Source of the DNA: Vicia villosa
Lineage: Eukaryota > Streptophyta > Magnoliopsida > Fabales > Fabaceae
Direction: 5' to 3'
Length of the DNA: 64,000 nt
Assembly: GCF_029867415.1 (NCBI RefSeq)
Contig: NC_081185.1
Location: 76,853,553 to 76,917,552, forward strand
Shown: piece after piece, positions 12,158-23,903 of the stretch
Numbering within the stretch: position 1 is the first letter of the stretch
Layout: every line of letters starts with the position of its first letter
The notes under the pieces: generated by a model
Seen by the model: the letters and a program-made list of their open reading frames with translations, nothing else
Database searches by the model: none
Told to the model about the DNA's origin: nothing
Made by a program: the position numbers and the translations under genes

Positions 12158-12997
12158 CTTCGGAAATGCATTTCCGAAGTCACTTATTTTATGAGGAAAA
12201 AGGTGGTTTCGGAAATGCACTTCCGAAAACATGTTTTTTTTTTATGAAAAAAACTGATTTCGGAAATGTACATCCGAATTATTGTTTTTTTTCTCCAGAA
12301 AATAGGTGAATTCGGAAGTGCATCTCCGAATTCACCCCTTGGAAGAATTCAGAAATGTACTTCCAAAATAAGGTCTGATACAGAAAAATAACAAACAACA
12401 ACGATTCGATTTATTTAAAGGATGAAGATTACAAAGATCACATTACATAAAAATTAAAATTACATATTGTTAAACACGGGTAGGTGAGGATGAGTCAACA
12501 TTTTGATAACGTCGGCCCCCTATCTTTGAAGTTTCGCATCCAACTTGATCGGACCCTTCGAAGAAAATCGGTCGAAAGTTGACCACAAAACCTCTAGATC
12601 CTCGTCATTCTTGACTTCAAATGGGGTGAACTCAACGTCTCTCTCTTCGTTAAGCGAAGGCGAGCGGTACTCAAGGTTGACAACCTTCCGATTTTCTGGA
12701 TATTGCAATAGCGTTTTGAGCGACGTTATCAATTCTGCAAACGGCGTGTCACGCGAGAAGCGGAATTAAAACGACATCGGGTAGCCACTGGTGAAGTAGA
12801 CGAATGCTAGGTGGGGGTAGGTTTGTGTCATTTGTGTTTTGTGGTGTGAAGAGGATGAAAAAGAGTGTGTTGTATTTATAGACTTATTGGAGTAATAATG
12901 GCCCAATAAAACTTATCTTACATTCAGTGGATGTTTCGGAAATGAACTTCCGAAATTAGTCTAAAAACATGTATATTTCGGAAATGAACTTCTGAAT
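12158..12997. repeat. Subterminal near-palindromic repeats, left cluster
   Basis: At least seven copies of a ~20-bp near-palindrome of the form TTCGGAAATGCATTTCCGAA occur at about 12158, 12208, 12257, 12310, 12346, 12934 and 12976. The centre varies (GTAC, GAAC, GCAC). Copies after the first five are separated by the small ORF relic. They match the right-side cluster at 27726-28200. Confidence 0.85.
12460..12831 (-). pseudogene. Small MULE-associated ORF relic
   Basis: The frame starts at ATG 12831 and reads MTQTYPHLAFVYFTSGYPMS. After a TAA near 12766 it continues through TPFAELITSLKTLLQYPENR and VEFTPFEVKNDEDLEVLW to LDAKLQR. A TAG follows, then GADVIKMLTHPHLPVF and the final TAA at 12460-12462. 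Apart from two nonsense codons the frame is kept, so inactivation is fairly recent. It resembles small proteins with a PB1-like fold carried by plant Mutator-type elements (from memory, moderate confidence). Confidence 0.5.
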
Positions 12998-13218
12998 TAT
13001 GCAGAAACAGAGGTGAAAAATCACATTTTGTGCATTGCATTCTGTTTTGAGATAACAATAAGAAATGCATACAAAATAGGCACAACATAAACATTGACAA
13101 ATTAAACATACTTATATTATATATGTATTGAATCGGTTTGATTTTACATGGTAAACGACAATACATACAAAAAATGACATGCACCGGTCATTACAAAAAA
13201 AAAGCGGTCCGGTTAAAA

Positions 13219-13568
13219 CTAAAATTCGCTGAACCAATCGGTGGCGCTTAAATCTTAAATCGGTATGTTCTTTGACCGCTCTCTATTTTCCTCACGCTCT
13301 TGCTTCATCATTTCTTCAAACTCCGCCATTCTTTAAACGAAAGGATCCGGCCAAGTCTCCGCCTCATTTGTATGATGTGCCGTCCACTGACAAGAAGTAG
13401 CCGGTATAGGACACCCCGGTTTCAAAAAAACTTGCATGAAGTGGCGTGATCTTAGATACCCGATACATATGATGCGGCTCGACGCGTCCAATGGCAGTCG
13501 GCTATGAAATGGAAAGAATGTCTCACATAGTCCAAATCTCGTCAAATCGACACACACCCGATCGTACG
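13219..13568 (-). pseudogene. MULE-linked OTU-like protease C-terminal relic
   Basis: The minus-strand frame runs from the LTR junction leftward: TYDRVCVDLTRFGLCETFFP, SRIICIGYLRSRHFMQVFLK, PGCPIPATSCQW, DPFV, TAA, then RMAEFEEMMKQERE, a further TAA, and ATDWFSEF. The RHFMQVFLKPGCPIP pattern resembles the end of OTU-like cysteine protease domains encoded by plant MULEs, where a His follows a hydrophobic strand. This is family recognition from memory. The upstream part is cut off exactly at the retrotransposon's first base (13569). Two nonsense codons add to the decay. Confidence 0.45.
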
Positions 13569-14866
13569 TGTTAGAATCCCAATTGTGTATATTTTGTATA
13601 TAAGTTTTGTGGTATTTCTTAAACTCTTGTGCCAAATTTTATTACCTTTTGATATAATAGTATGTAAATAAATAACTTTGTGTTTATTTTCTAAATTTAG
13701 TTAGTTTATTAACTCTTGTAATGTTTTCTTTAGGTTTTATCAATTTGTGGGCAAGATGGAATGAAAAGAATAGTTGAAACAAGCTTGCAATGAGGTTGGA
13801 AGACCAAAAGAAGGAATTTTGTGCAAGAAGGTCCGCTCAGCGGAGTTCAAGCGGACCCAGACAGAAATTTTCCATCAGAAAGTTCGCTCAGCGGAGTTGA
13901 AGCGGACATGGGCAGGGACGAGCAACAAAGTTGGCTCCGCTCAGCGGACCCCCTCCGCTCAGCGGACCTTGAAGACAAATCAGATATTTTAGCTGCTCCG
14001 CTCAGCGGACCTACTTTTTCAACTTTTGTTCTTAGCCACATAAAATTGATGATTAAGGAGATTAGGATAGTTTTTTATCATAACACACACTTGGAGAAAA
14101 AAGCTAGGGCAAGAGAAGAAGAGAAAAACCATTTTCCTTAAGAGAAAATCAAGATTTCTAAACATCTTTCTTTGATCTTCTTGAGTTTGATGTCACTAAA
14201 TCTTGGTTTGTTGCTTGTTGTTGAAGCTTCCATGGATATGGAGGGCTAAGTTCCATCTTGTGTCAAGATTAGAGGTAGTTAGTTTGTAAATATGTACTTT
14301 CTTTGATCTATTATGTATGAACTTGGTTAATGATTAATACAAGGTGAATATCTTGTTGTTTATGTTTCATTTGTTGTTTTGGATCACTATTGAGAGATAT
14401 GTTTCAAAGTTAGACCTAAAAGATATTCATCTATCAATAAACAAACTCTAGAGATAGATTTGTGAGTTGATAATCACATGTATCGAGCTTTTAAAGATTA
14501 TCATGTTGATTGTCGGCATGAGAGATCATCTGACGGTGAATATGATAATAATCACGATATTGCTTTAGAGATAAACGGTATCGAGAGGATACGTGATTGT
14601 ATTAATCATTAATAGGTTCATATATATAATCATTAGAGTACATATGAAGCAAACTAATGAACACTAATCTTGACACAGTTTTACCAAACCGTTTTTAAAT
14701 CCTAAGTTATTGTCTTTAATTTCTTTTCATGCTATTTATCTTTCATGACACTAAAAACATCCAGAATCTTAATTCAAAATACATTAAGCTGTAGAACGGC
14801 GATAATATCGCATCAATCCCTGAGGAGACGATACTAAAAATACTTATCCTATACTTTCTAACTAAA
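13569..14866 (+). repeat. 5' LTR
   Basis: It begins TGTTAGAATCCCAATTGTG and ends just before the PBS, within CTTTCTAACTAAA. The exact end is uncertain because no canonical CA is present. The same sequence recurs at 25544-26841. The left flank (ATCGTACG) is MULE sequence. The target duplication cannot be checked because the right junction is lost. Confidence 0.85.
13833..14008. repeat. Cluster of CCGCTCAGCGG palindromes in the LTR
   Basis: Five copies of the 11-bp near-perfect palindrome occur at 13833, 13884 (TCGCTCAGCGG), 13937, 13955 and 13998, most followed by GACC. The inverted-centre form CCGCTGAGCGG appears twice after pol (21973, 21992), with a partial copy near 22560. In an A/T-rich element such GC-rich palindromes stand out. 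Function is unknown. Confidence 0.85.
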
Positions 14867-14888
14867 TGGCGCCGTTGTCGGGGATTGG
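14867..14888 (+). other. Primer binding site
   Basis: TGGCGCCGTTGTCGGGGA directly follows the LTR. It fits complementarity to a plant tRNA-Asp 3' end, as reported for Athila-type elements. The second copy (26842) has GTTGCCGG at the same place. Confidence 0.75.
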
Positions 14889-14997
14889 CGTTAAGATATT
14901 ATAAGCATAGCAATAGTTTTTGTGTGTTTTGAGTATAAATATTATTATTATTGCCTAGTCTTTGCTCACTTTTTGGTTAGTGTTTCAGCTCTGGTTT

Positions 14998-17900
14998 ATG
15001 CGTGGGAGTGTACCAGCAGATCAGCTTCTTTTTGATCCAGAAATTGAAAGAACCGCAAGGAGATTGAACAGTAAAACCAGGAGAAGAAGGAAACTAGCCA
15101 AAGAACGAAGATTAGCCCAAGAAGCAACTACTTCATCAGCACCACAAGTTATAGAAGAAGAGATGGCAGGCCATGGAGAACAAGATCCACCACCACCACC
15201 ACTGCCACCGCCTAGAGCACCATGTGCTAACAGTCCAAGAAGAGCAGCCTAGTTTGCACGAAATGACAACAATGCAAGAAATTCTGAAATGAAGACTGGC
15301 ATTCTTCAGCTACTTTATGCTAGTCCCTTTGCAGGACTTGATCATGAGGACCCATATACACACTTGACAAAGTTTTATGAAATTGCTGGAGCAGTCGGAG
15401 CCCCTGAAAGAGAGGAAGAGCAGGTGTTTAAGAGATTATTCCTTCACTCATTGATTGGCAAAGCAAAGGATTGGTATCTAGACCAACCCACTCAAACCAT
15501 GACAAATTGGAATGAGTTAGAAGAAAAGTTTCTTGATAGGTTCTTCCCTCAGTCACGGTTACTTGAAGCAAAAACAGCAATTTCAGTGTTCTCTCAAGGT
15601 GTGAATGAAACTCTCAATGAGGCATGGGAAAGGTATAAGTCAATGTTGAGAAAGTGTCCTAGTCATGGATTTGATGAACTTACTCAGATTCACATTTTTC
15701 GTAATGGCTTACAACCACAACCTAAGCTTCTATTAGATGCTACTGCTAGAGGTTCCTTGATGGCTAAGACAGCAGAGGAGGCCATAGAGATAATTGAGAA
15801 AATGGCCAGAAATGATCATCAGGTGCAACATAACCGAGGAGTTGTTCAAAAGAAACCGGGGCTTATTGAATTAGGAACCAATGATGCTAATCTTGCTCAG
15901 AATAAGCTTCTTTCTCAACAAGTGGAGGAGCTTACAAAACAAATGGCAAGGTTACCTCAACAACTCAAAGAGCTACAAGATCCTAACAAGAATAAACAAG
16001 TTGCTTCGTGTGAGCTTTGTAGTGGAGACCACCCTACCGGATATTGTCCACCGGTGAATGAAGTTAATTACATGGCGAATCAAAATCAAGGAGGCTATCA
16101 ACAAAGACAAGCTCCTTACCAAAATCAAGGTGGGTACCAACAAAGGCCTAATGCACCACAATATGGCCAAGGGTGGAGACAAGATAATTATCAACAAAGA
16201 CAAAGTCCCTATCAACAACAACCACCTTCTCAAGACAAGCCTTCAAAGTTGGAGGAGACTCTAAATCAATTCACGCAAGCATCAATGGCGAATCAAAAGA
16301 GTAATGAAGCGGCAATAAAGAATTTAGAAACTCAAGTCGGCCAACTTGCGAAACAAATAGCCGAGAAGCAAACCGGACCATCATTCACGGCAAACACTCA
16401 AACCAATCCTAAGGAGCATTGCAAAGCGGTTGTAACTAGGAGTGGGAGGGTGCTTGAAAGTGAAGTGGAGAAGGAGGTTGAGGAGGAGGAAGTTAGGATA
16501 GAAAAAGGGAAAGAGGTAGAAAGTGAAGTAGAACCAAAGAAAGATGAGGGAGTGTTAGTTGAAAATGAGAGTGAAGAAAAAAGTGAGGAAGAAAAAGAAA
16601 AAAATAGAGAAAAAAAGAGAAAGATTCAAGAGGGAAAGAAGAAAGTTATGAGTCCTCCCGTTCGTAATCTACCTTATCCTCATGATCCCTCAAAGAAAGA
16701 TAATGAGAGGCAATATGCGCGTTTTCTTGACATATTTAGGCAATTGCAAATTAATATTCCTTTTGGGGAAGCTTTAGAGCAAATGCCAAAATATGCCAAG
16801 TTTATGAAGGACATCCTCACAAAGAAAAGAAGTTACACTGAGCCCGAAACGGTTGTCCTAGATGCTAAATGTAGTGCAATCATTCAAAGTACTTTACCAA
16901 GAAAGGAAAGAGATCCGGGAAGAGTTACTTTGCCGGTTACTATTGGTGACATTCATATTGGAAGAGGTTTGGTTGACACGGGTTCAAGTATCAATTTGAT
17001 TCCCTTATCCATCGTCAAGAGGTTAGGCATTGTTGATATGAAAAATACAAGAATGACACTTCAATTAGCCGATAAGTCTACAACTATGCCTTTTGGGATA
17101 GCGGAAGATTTGCTTGTGAAAGTTGACAAGTTCTTCTTTCCAGTTGATTTTGTTGTCATTGATATGGAGGAAGATGTTGATACCCCATTGATACTAGGAA
17201 GACCTTTTATGAAGACGGCAAGGATGATGACAGACATTGATAATGGTTTGATGAAATTGAGGTTCCAAGATGAGGAAGTGTGTTTTGATCTCTCAGAAGC
17301 AATGAAATATCCAAATGATACAAGTGATTTTTTTAGAATTGATGATATGGAGGAAGTTATCATGCAAGTTGAAAGTCGAGCTCATGTGTTCAATCCTCTT
17401 GAGAAAACATTAACCAAAGCTCTTGATGTTCTCAATGAAGAAGAAGAAAAAGAGATTGAAGAGTGTTTGCGAGATCTTGATGTTTTTGAAGAGATAAGTC
17501 CTTTTGAAGCAAAGATGGAGGAGTTGAAAGATGAGCCAAAGGTGGAGGAAACTAAGTTAGAATTGAAGATGTTACCACCCCATTTGAAATATGTTTTTCT
17601 TGAAGAAGGTGGTAAGAAGCCGGTGATCATTAGTGGTTCATTGTCTAACAAGGAGGAAGAGAAATTAATTCATGTGTTGAAAGCTAACAAGGAGGCGATA
17701 GGATGGGTTCTTTCCGATCTAAAAGGAATTAGTCCGGCCTATTGTATGCATAAAATTATGATGGAGGAGGATTTTAAACCGGTAGCTCAACCTCAACGCC
17801 GGTTGAATCCTACAATGAAAGAAGTTGTAAGAAAGGAAGTGGTGAAACTATTGGAAGCCGGAATGATTTATCCTATTTCCGATAGTGCATGGGTGAGTCC

Positions 17901-20900
17901 AGTCCAAGTGGTACCAAAGAAAGGAGGAATGACCGTGATCACAAATGACAAGAATGAGTTGATTCCGACAAGGACCGTGACGGGTTGGAGGATGTGTATT
18001 GATTACCGAAAGCTTAACCAAGCTACTAGGAAAGATCACTGATCGGAAAAATTGCAAGTGTACTATTTTCACCGATGTAGTAATAATGGGTTTTACCCCA
18101 AGTATCGATCACGAGGATTGCGTAGGAAACACAAGTTATTTAAGTCAATTAAACAAAAGAGCAAATAGGTGTTTTGTTATAATGCAATAAGTAAATTTAA
18201 ATAAAAGAAATAATAAAAATAAGCTGAAATTAAAGTTTGACTTTTTAGATGTAATTTGAGGTAATGCCAGGGTAGGTGTTTGATCTTCCTTATAATGACT
18301 CTGTAAAAAGATCTCTTCAACAAGTTCATAGACTGCAACTATTTGTTCTTAAGGGTGTTTCCCTAAGTCCTTAGTGGAAAGCCTTTTGGTTTGCAATCCT
18401 ATTGCCTAAGTCCTTAGAAACAAAGGTTTGCAAACCAAAGATGTAAATAATCAAGAATGTTCAAATAACCTTTCGGTATCCCTAGTCCTAGGTGATAACT
18501 ACTAGATCAAATTGTTTAAAAACCTTAACAACCGTAGTCCTACAAATTGTTAACCGTAGATCAATCTTTGTTTTTCCGACAAAGAAGGCATAAAAACATT
18601 AAACAATCAAATTGCATAAAACTAATACTTGATTAAAGAAATACGGAATTCAAAAGTCATTACAATTCAAATCAGGGACACCCCCCTAGCATTGGGGGGT
18701 TTAGCCTCTCATAATATTCAAGAAACCAAAATCAGAAAGTTTAGACATTTACAAAAGATTAGGAGAACTCTGATCTTCGATGGTTTCCACCGTTGAATCT
18801 CTTCGTCTTCCACAACCTTGATAACGCTATCTTGCTCTCTTATGGAATTCTTTCGTACGATCAAAAAGTATTTTCCCCTTGTCTCTCAAGCCTCTTTTAA
18901 TCCCTCTAGGTTTTCAGATTTTAGCCTCAATGCCCAAACTGCCCCCGGACTTTAAAAATGGGAAAAACCACAAATTTAGAACTCCTGCCCGCACCGCTGA
19001 CACGGCCGTGTCCTTTGACACGGGCAGACCGTGTCCGCTTCTGGTCTGGGAGATGAATTCTTCTTGAGGCCTGACACGGCCGTGTCAGGTGGCACGGTCA
19101 GACCGTGTCCGCCTCTGCCCATATGCTTTTTCCTTGCTTTTTGCTTCTTTCTTCACATCTTTTGGCCACGCGATCTTCCATCACTCTGAAGCTAACCTGA
19201 AACCATTACCAAACGAGATCAAAAGCACCTAATTGACAAAGAAAACGACATAAAAATACATTGCTCATAGAATAACTAGAATTAGATGAATTAAAGAAAA
19301 ACACTTAAAAACAACCACAAAGTGTTACCAAGTATGGCGATCTTATGCCGAATGTATGACGAAATTAAGTAGAAATGGTGACCGATCAATCACTTCCCTT
19401 TACCTTTTATGGACCAAATGTTGGAAAGGTTATCGGGTCAAGAGTTTTATTATTTCTTGGATGGCTACTCCGGATACAACCAAATTTCAGTCAACCCGGA
19501 AGATCAAGAGAAAACGGTGTTCACTTGTCCCTTTGGAATTTTTGCTTATAGGCGAATGCCGTTTGGATTGTGTAATGCACCGGCCACTTTCCAAAGATGT
19601 ATGCAAGCTATCTTCTCGGACTTCATAGAAAAGACAATGGAAGTTTTCATGGATGACTTCTCCGTTTTTGGAGCTTCATTTGATCTTTGTTTGAAGAATT
19701 TGGATGCCGTGTTGAAAAGATGTGTTGAAACCAACTTGGTCCTCAATTGGGAAAAATGCAATTTCATGGTTACCAAAGGCATAGTTCTTGGTCACAAAGT
19801 CTCTTCCAAAGGAATTGAAGTCGACCGAGCAAAAGTGGAGGTTATTGAAAAGTTGCCACCACCAACAAATGTCAAAGGAATTCGAAGCTTCTTATGCGGG
19901 ATTCTATAGAAGGTTTATCAAGGACTTCTCAAAGATTGCAAAGCCTTTGAGCAGCTTGCTCAACAAAGATAAGTCTTTTATTTTTGATAATGCATGCCTT
20001 TTAGCTTTTAATGAATTGAAACAAAGATTGACTACCGCACCCATAATCATAGCGCCCGATTGGAAACTTGATTTTGAACTAATGTGTGACGCTAGTGATT
20101 ATGCGGTAGGAGCGGTGTTGGGTCAAAGAAAAGGAAAAATTTTTCATGCTATACATTATGCTAGTAAGGTTCTTAATGAGGCACAAATTAATTATGCAAC
20201 AACCGAAAAAGAGCTACTAGCTATTGTATATGCATTAGAAAAATTTAGGTCCTACTTAATTGGTTCGAAAGTTGTTGTTTACACTGACCATGCAGCGATA
20301 AAGTATTTGCTTACCAAGCCGGATTCAAAGCAAAGGCTCATCAGGTGGATATTGTTGCTACAAGAATTCCACTTAGAGATTAGAGACAAGAAAGGAGCGG
20401 AAAACTTGGTAGCGGATCATTTATCAAGGTTAGTGAATGAGAAGGTAACAAACAAAGAGGAAGAGGTTTTGGAATCATTCCCTGATGAAAAGTTATTCAT
20501 GGTAGAAGAAAGGTCGTGGTTTGCTGACATGGCTAATCACAAGGCATCGGGATGGATACCGGAAGATTGGAGTAAAAGTGCAAGAAAGAAGTTCCTTCAT
20601 GATGCCAAATTTTATGTGTGGGATGATCCATACTTGTTCAAAATTGGTGTGGATGGTGTGTTAAGGAGATGTGTGACAAGGGAAGAAGCAATGAGAATCT
20701 TGTGGCATTGTCATAACTCACCTTATGGTGGACACTATGGTGGACAAAGAACGGCGGCAAAAGTTCTCCAATCCGGGTTCTATTGGCCGACGTTATTCAA
20801 AGATGCTTACTTGCATGCACAAAGTTGTGATAATTGCCAAAGAAGTGGTGGAGTGAACAAGAGGAATGAGATGCCATTGACAAATATGTTAGAAGTGGAA

Positions 20901-21799
20901 GTGTTCGATTGTTGGGGAATAGACTTCGTAGGACCATTTCCTTCATCTTTTGGTTGTGAGTATATTTTGGTTGCGGTTGATTACGTTTCAAAGTGGGTGG
21001 AAGCAATAGTATGTCCGAAGGCGGATGGAAAGACCGTAATCAAGTTCGTGAAGAAAAACATTTTCACAAGGTTTGGAACACCAAGGATTCTCATTAGTGA
21101 TGGTGGCTCACATTTTTGCAACACTCAACTTGAAAAAGTCTTACAACAATATGGTGTGAAGCACAAAGTGACAACAGCTTACCATCCACAAGCTAATGGT
21201 CAAGCCGAAGTGTCCAACCAAGAAATCAAAAGAATCTTGGAAAAAACAGTATCTTCATCAAGAAAGGATTGGTCACAAAAGTTGGATGATGCTTTATGGG
21301 CTTACCGTACGACATACAAGGCACCGATTGGTTTTACTCCGTTTCAAATGGTTTACAGGAAGAGTTGTCATTTACCCGTGGAATTGGAGCATAAGGCATT
21401 TTGGGCCTTGAAGTTGCTTAATTTTGATCCTAAGGCAAGTGGTGAAATGAGAAGATTGCAATTGCTTGAGATGGAAGAATTGCGATTACAAGCCTATGAA
21501 TCCAACAAAATCTACAAGGAGAAAGTGAAAGGATATCATGATAGAAAGATTGTGGAGAAGGAGTTCAAAGAAGGCCAAATGGTTCTATTGTTTAATTCAA
21601 GGTTGAAATTGTTTCGGGAAAATTAAAGTCGAAGTGGTCGGGTCCGTTCCGAATCAAGGAAGTAAAAGACTATGGAGCGGTTGTGCTTGAAAATCCGACA
21701 ACAAATGAAAGTTGGACTGTGAATGGTCAAAGACTCAAGCCGTATCTTGGTGGTGAAGTCGATCGAAGTTCAGAATCTGTTCCGATTTTTGATCCGTAA
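14998..21799 (+). pseudogene. Athila-like gag-pol, disrupted
   Basis: Gag starts about 14998 (MRGSVPADQLLFDPEIER) with a basic region, and has an in-frame TAG at 15250. The long frame 15289-18039 carries the gag core, a knuckle CELCSGDHPTGYC, a coiled acidic linker, the protease motif VDTGSS (about 16970) and the start of reverse transcriptase up to MCIDYRKLNQ. A solo LTR (18040-19388) interrupts it. RT resumes with YYFLDGYSGYNQ and FMDDF, and is shifted by a ~5-nt deletion near 19893. RNase H ([27 protein letters not shown]) and integrase (H-x-[32 protein letters not shown]) follow. A 1-nt deletion near 21617 shifts the last ~60 codons, ending TAA at 21799. Confidence 0.85.
18040..19388 (-). 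mobile_element. Solo LTR inserted in pol
   Basis: The 1349-bp insert starts TGATCGG, ends CCGATCA and is flanked by ATCAC at 18035-18039 and 19389-19393, a perfect 5-bp target duplication. It lacks PBS, PPT and coding sequence. Read on the minus strand, its end (CAATCCTCGTGATCGATACT, then TACACTTGCAATTTTTCCGA) resembles the 3' end of Athila/Tat-type LTRs, so it is probably an opposite-orientation solo LTR of that group. It has its own palindrome cluster (ACACGGCCGTGT near 18998 and 19074). Confidence 0.85.
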
Positions 21800-22712
21800 A
21801 GCCGCCTTGGACCGTCGAGCTAACCGACGTTAAACAAAGCGCTAGTTGGGAGGCACCCCAACATTGTAAGTATTCTCTGTTTTATGTGTTTTGGGACATT
21901 TGAAAAGTCGGTGGAGAAAGAATCGAGTGGAACAGACTGAAAAAAAACCAGAAAAACCAAGTTTTCTGTCATCCGCTGAGCGGACCCCCCTCCGCTGAGC
22001 GGACCTGCTAAAAACCAGAAAAATAAAAAAGGGCCCAATGGACCAAACCGGTCCAAAGGCCCACTTAAGAAAGAAGTATGTGGCTGAGCGGGTTCAGAAC
22101 CCTAACTCACCACAAGTGTAAAACTCACTTGCCTCCACTTGCTCTCTTCTCCATCTCCACCATTTTCAAATCTTCAAGTTTCAATTTCTCTTCAGTCAAG
22201 TGTGTCTTTTGTTTTCTCCATTTTCAGACAAGGTATGTGTTGTTTAATGTTGCAATCTTTTGTTTAAAAGTATATTAGGGTTGTAGAGTTATGTTTCTTT
22301 TAGGAGTTAGTGTGATTTGGTAGTATAATTAAGATTAGAGTGTATATTATGTTTGATTTTAGTAAGAAATTCTGTTTATGTTTTAGATTTAGGTTAGATT
22401 AGATTTTGAATATTAGGGTTTCATCAATTGCAAGTTAATATTTGCTTTTTCATTGCTTATTTGCTTGCTTCCTTGTGCTTGAAAGGGGTTTGAAACCCCA
22501 TGGATATTCATGATGCAGACCTGTGCTCTGCAGAATTTTTGAATTTCTGCGCAGGTCTGCTGAGCGGACCCTGCTGAGTACAGAATTTTATTTCTGTTAT
22601 CTGTGGGTTGTGAAATGGGTTAGGGCCTTAGGCAATGCTACAGATGGATATGTTATATTCTATAAATGCTGTTTGACGATGTTTATTCGATGTTATGTTG
22701 TATTTTTTGTAG
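21800..22712 (+). other. Spacer between pol and ORF3
   Basis: Just after pol lies GACGTTAAACAAAGCGCTAG then TTGGGAGGCACCCCAAC (21827-21862), a block I recognise as common after pol in Athila/Calypso-type elements. Two CCGCTGAGCGG palindromes follow (21973-22002), then T-rich leader-like sequence. No gene. Confidence 0.5.
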
Positions 22713-23903
22713 ATGTCGTCAAGAAGTGATCGGGGAAAGCGAGCTAGGCAATTGACAGGTTCAAGCTCTGGAGCTGCTCCACAACCACCCTTCGATTCCC
22801 ATAGGTTCCTAGGTCCAGTGCAGCCGACAAGGTTTGAGAAGTTGGTTGGTCGAAAGATTTGGCCTGAAAAGGTGTTTGACCTCCCACAAAGAGGTAACTT
22901 TAATCAGTTTCTGGAGAACATTGCGGAACGAAAGTGGGAAGCCTTGATCTCTCCTGATACTCAAATCAATGCGGATATTGTGCGTGAGTTCTATGCTAAT
23001 GCAGTTCCGATTGAGGGAAGGGTGTACACTTACACTTCCTATGTGAGAGGTAGGGGAATTTCTTTTTCAAGGGATGCAATTAACACTTTTTTGGGAAGAC
23101 CTTCTCCTCGTGCTGCAGGTGATAAGTGTGAGTATGCAAGGAAAAAGGCTGCAAGAACTTGGAATATGCAGGAGATTGCTGATTTGTTGTCTTTTGAGCA
23201 CCGAGGGTTCACTCTTAACCCTTCCGGTTATATTCAAAAGATGGACAGGAAGAATATGACTCAAATGGCGCAGCTGTACACAGTTTTCCTCCTGAACAAT
23301 GTCATGCCGAGGAGCCACACTTCTGACCTGACCATTGACATGTCTTGTCTTTTGTTTTGGATTATGACAGGTGGAGAGGTGGATGTGGCTCAAATCATTT
23401 CTGAGGAGATTAGGATCGTGGCTTCAAGTGGTACCAAGTCAGGGACGAAGCCTTCTGCTTAGCTTGGTTTTCCAAGTTTGATAATGGGACTTTGCAAGAA
23501 AGCGGGTGTGGAGTTTCCTGATGTGGCAAGCATGAAAAACACTAGTGTTGTGGATACTAGCTATGTGCACAGGCATTGCTCGTCTAAGCTAGGTGTCCAG
23601 CAGCATCCTCAGCCTCAGAACATGGCCCCTCCTGCTGGTGGTAGGTATAATGAGGAATTAGCTTGCAGGTACCATTGGGCGTATTTTGATGCCAACAGAA
23701 GATCACAGGCTATGATTCATGATTCTCTCTGCAAGCTCTATCGCCACCAAGTCAATCCGGCGGGTGTTCCCTCTTTTCCTACTGATGAGGATTATGAGGC
23801 TCATTGTGCATGGCCTGCGGAGAGGCCATTTTTCAGAGAGGGGGATGGTGAAGAGGAAGAAGAGGAAGGAGATGGCATGGAGCAGGATGATGAGGAGGAT
23901 TGA
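22713..23903 (+). pseudogene. Third ORF of the retrotransposon (plant transposon protein domain)
   Basis: The frame begins MSSRSDRGKRARQLTGSSSG and is open to a single TAG at 23460-23462, then continues in the same frame to TGA at 23901-23903, about 396 codons in all. The body (WEALISPDTQINADIVREFY, VRGRGISFSRDAINTFLG, LLNNVMPRSHTSDLTIDMS) matches the putative plant transposon protein family found in many legume gypsy elements. The tail is strongly acidic. It sits where Athila elements carry an env-like gene. I see no signal peptide or membrane anchor, so calling it envelope is not supported. Its role is unknown. Confidence 0.65.

Noticed and set aside
13569..14008. CRISPR-like array from repeated CCGCTCAGCGG units
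   Set aside because: The units are 11-bp palindromes with irregular spacing in a plant LTR. There are no spacers of constant length and no cas genes.
22713..23903. Viral-type envelope gene
   Set aside because: The position fits, but there is no signal peptide, anchor or Cys pattern; the sequence matches a plant transposon protein family instead.
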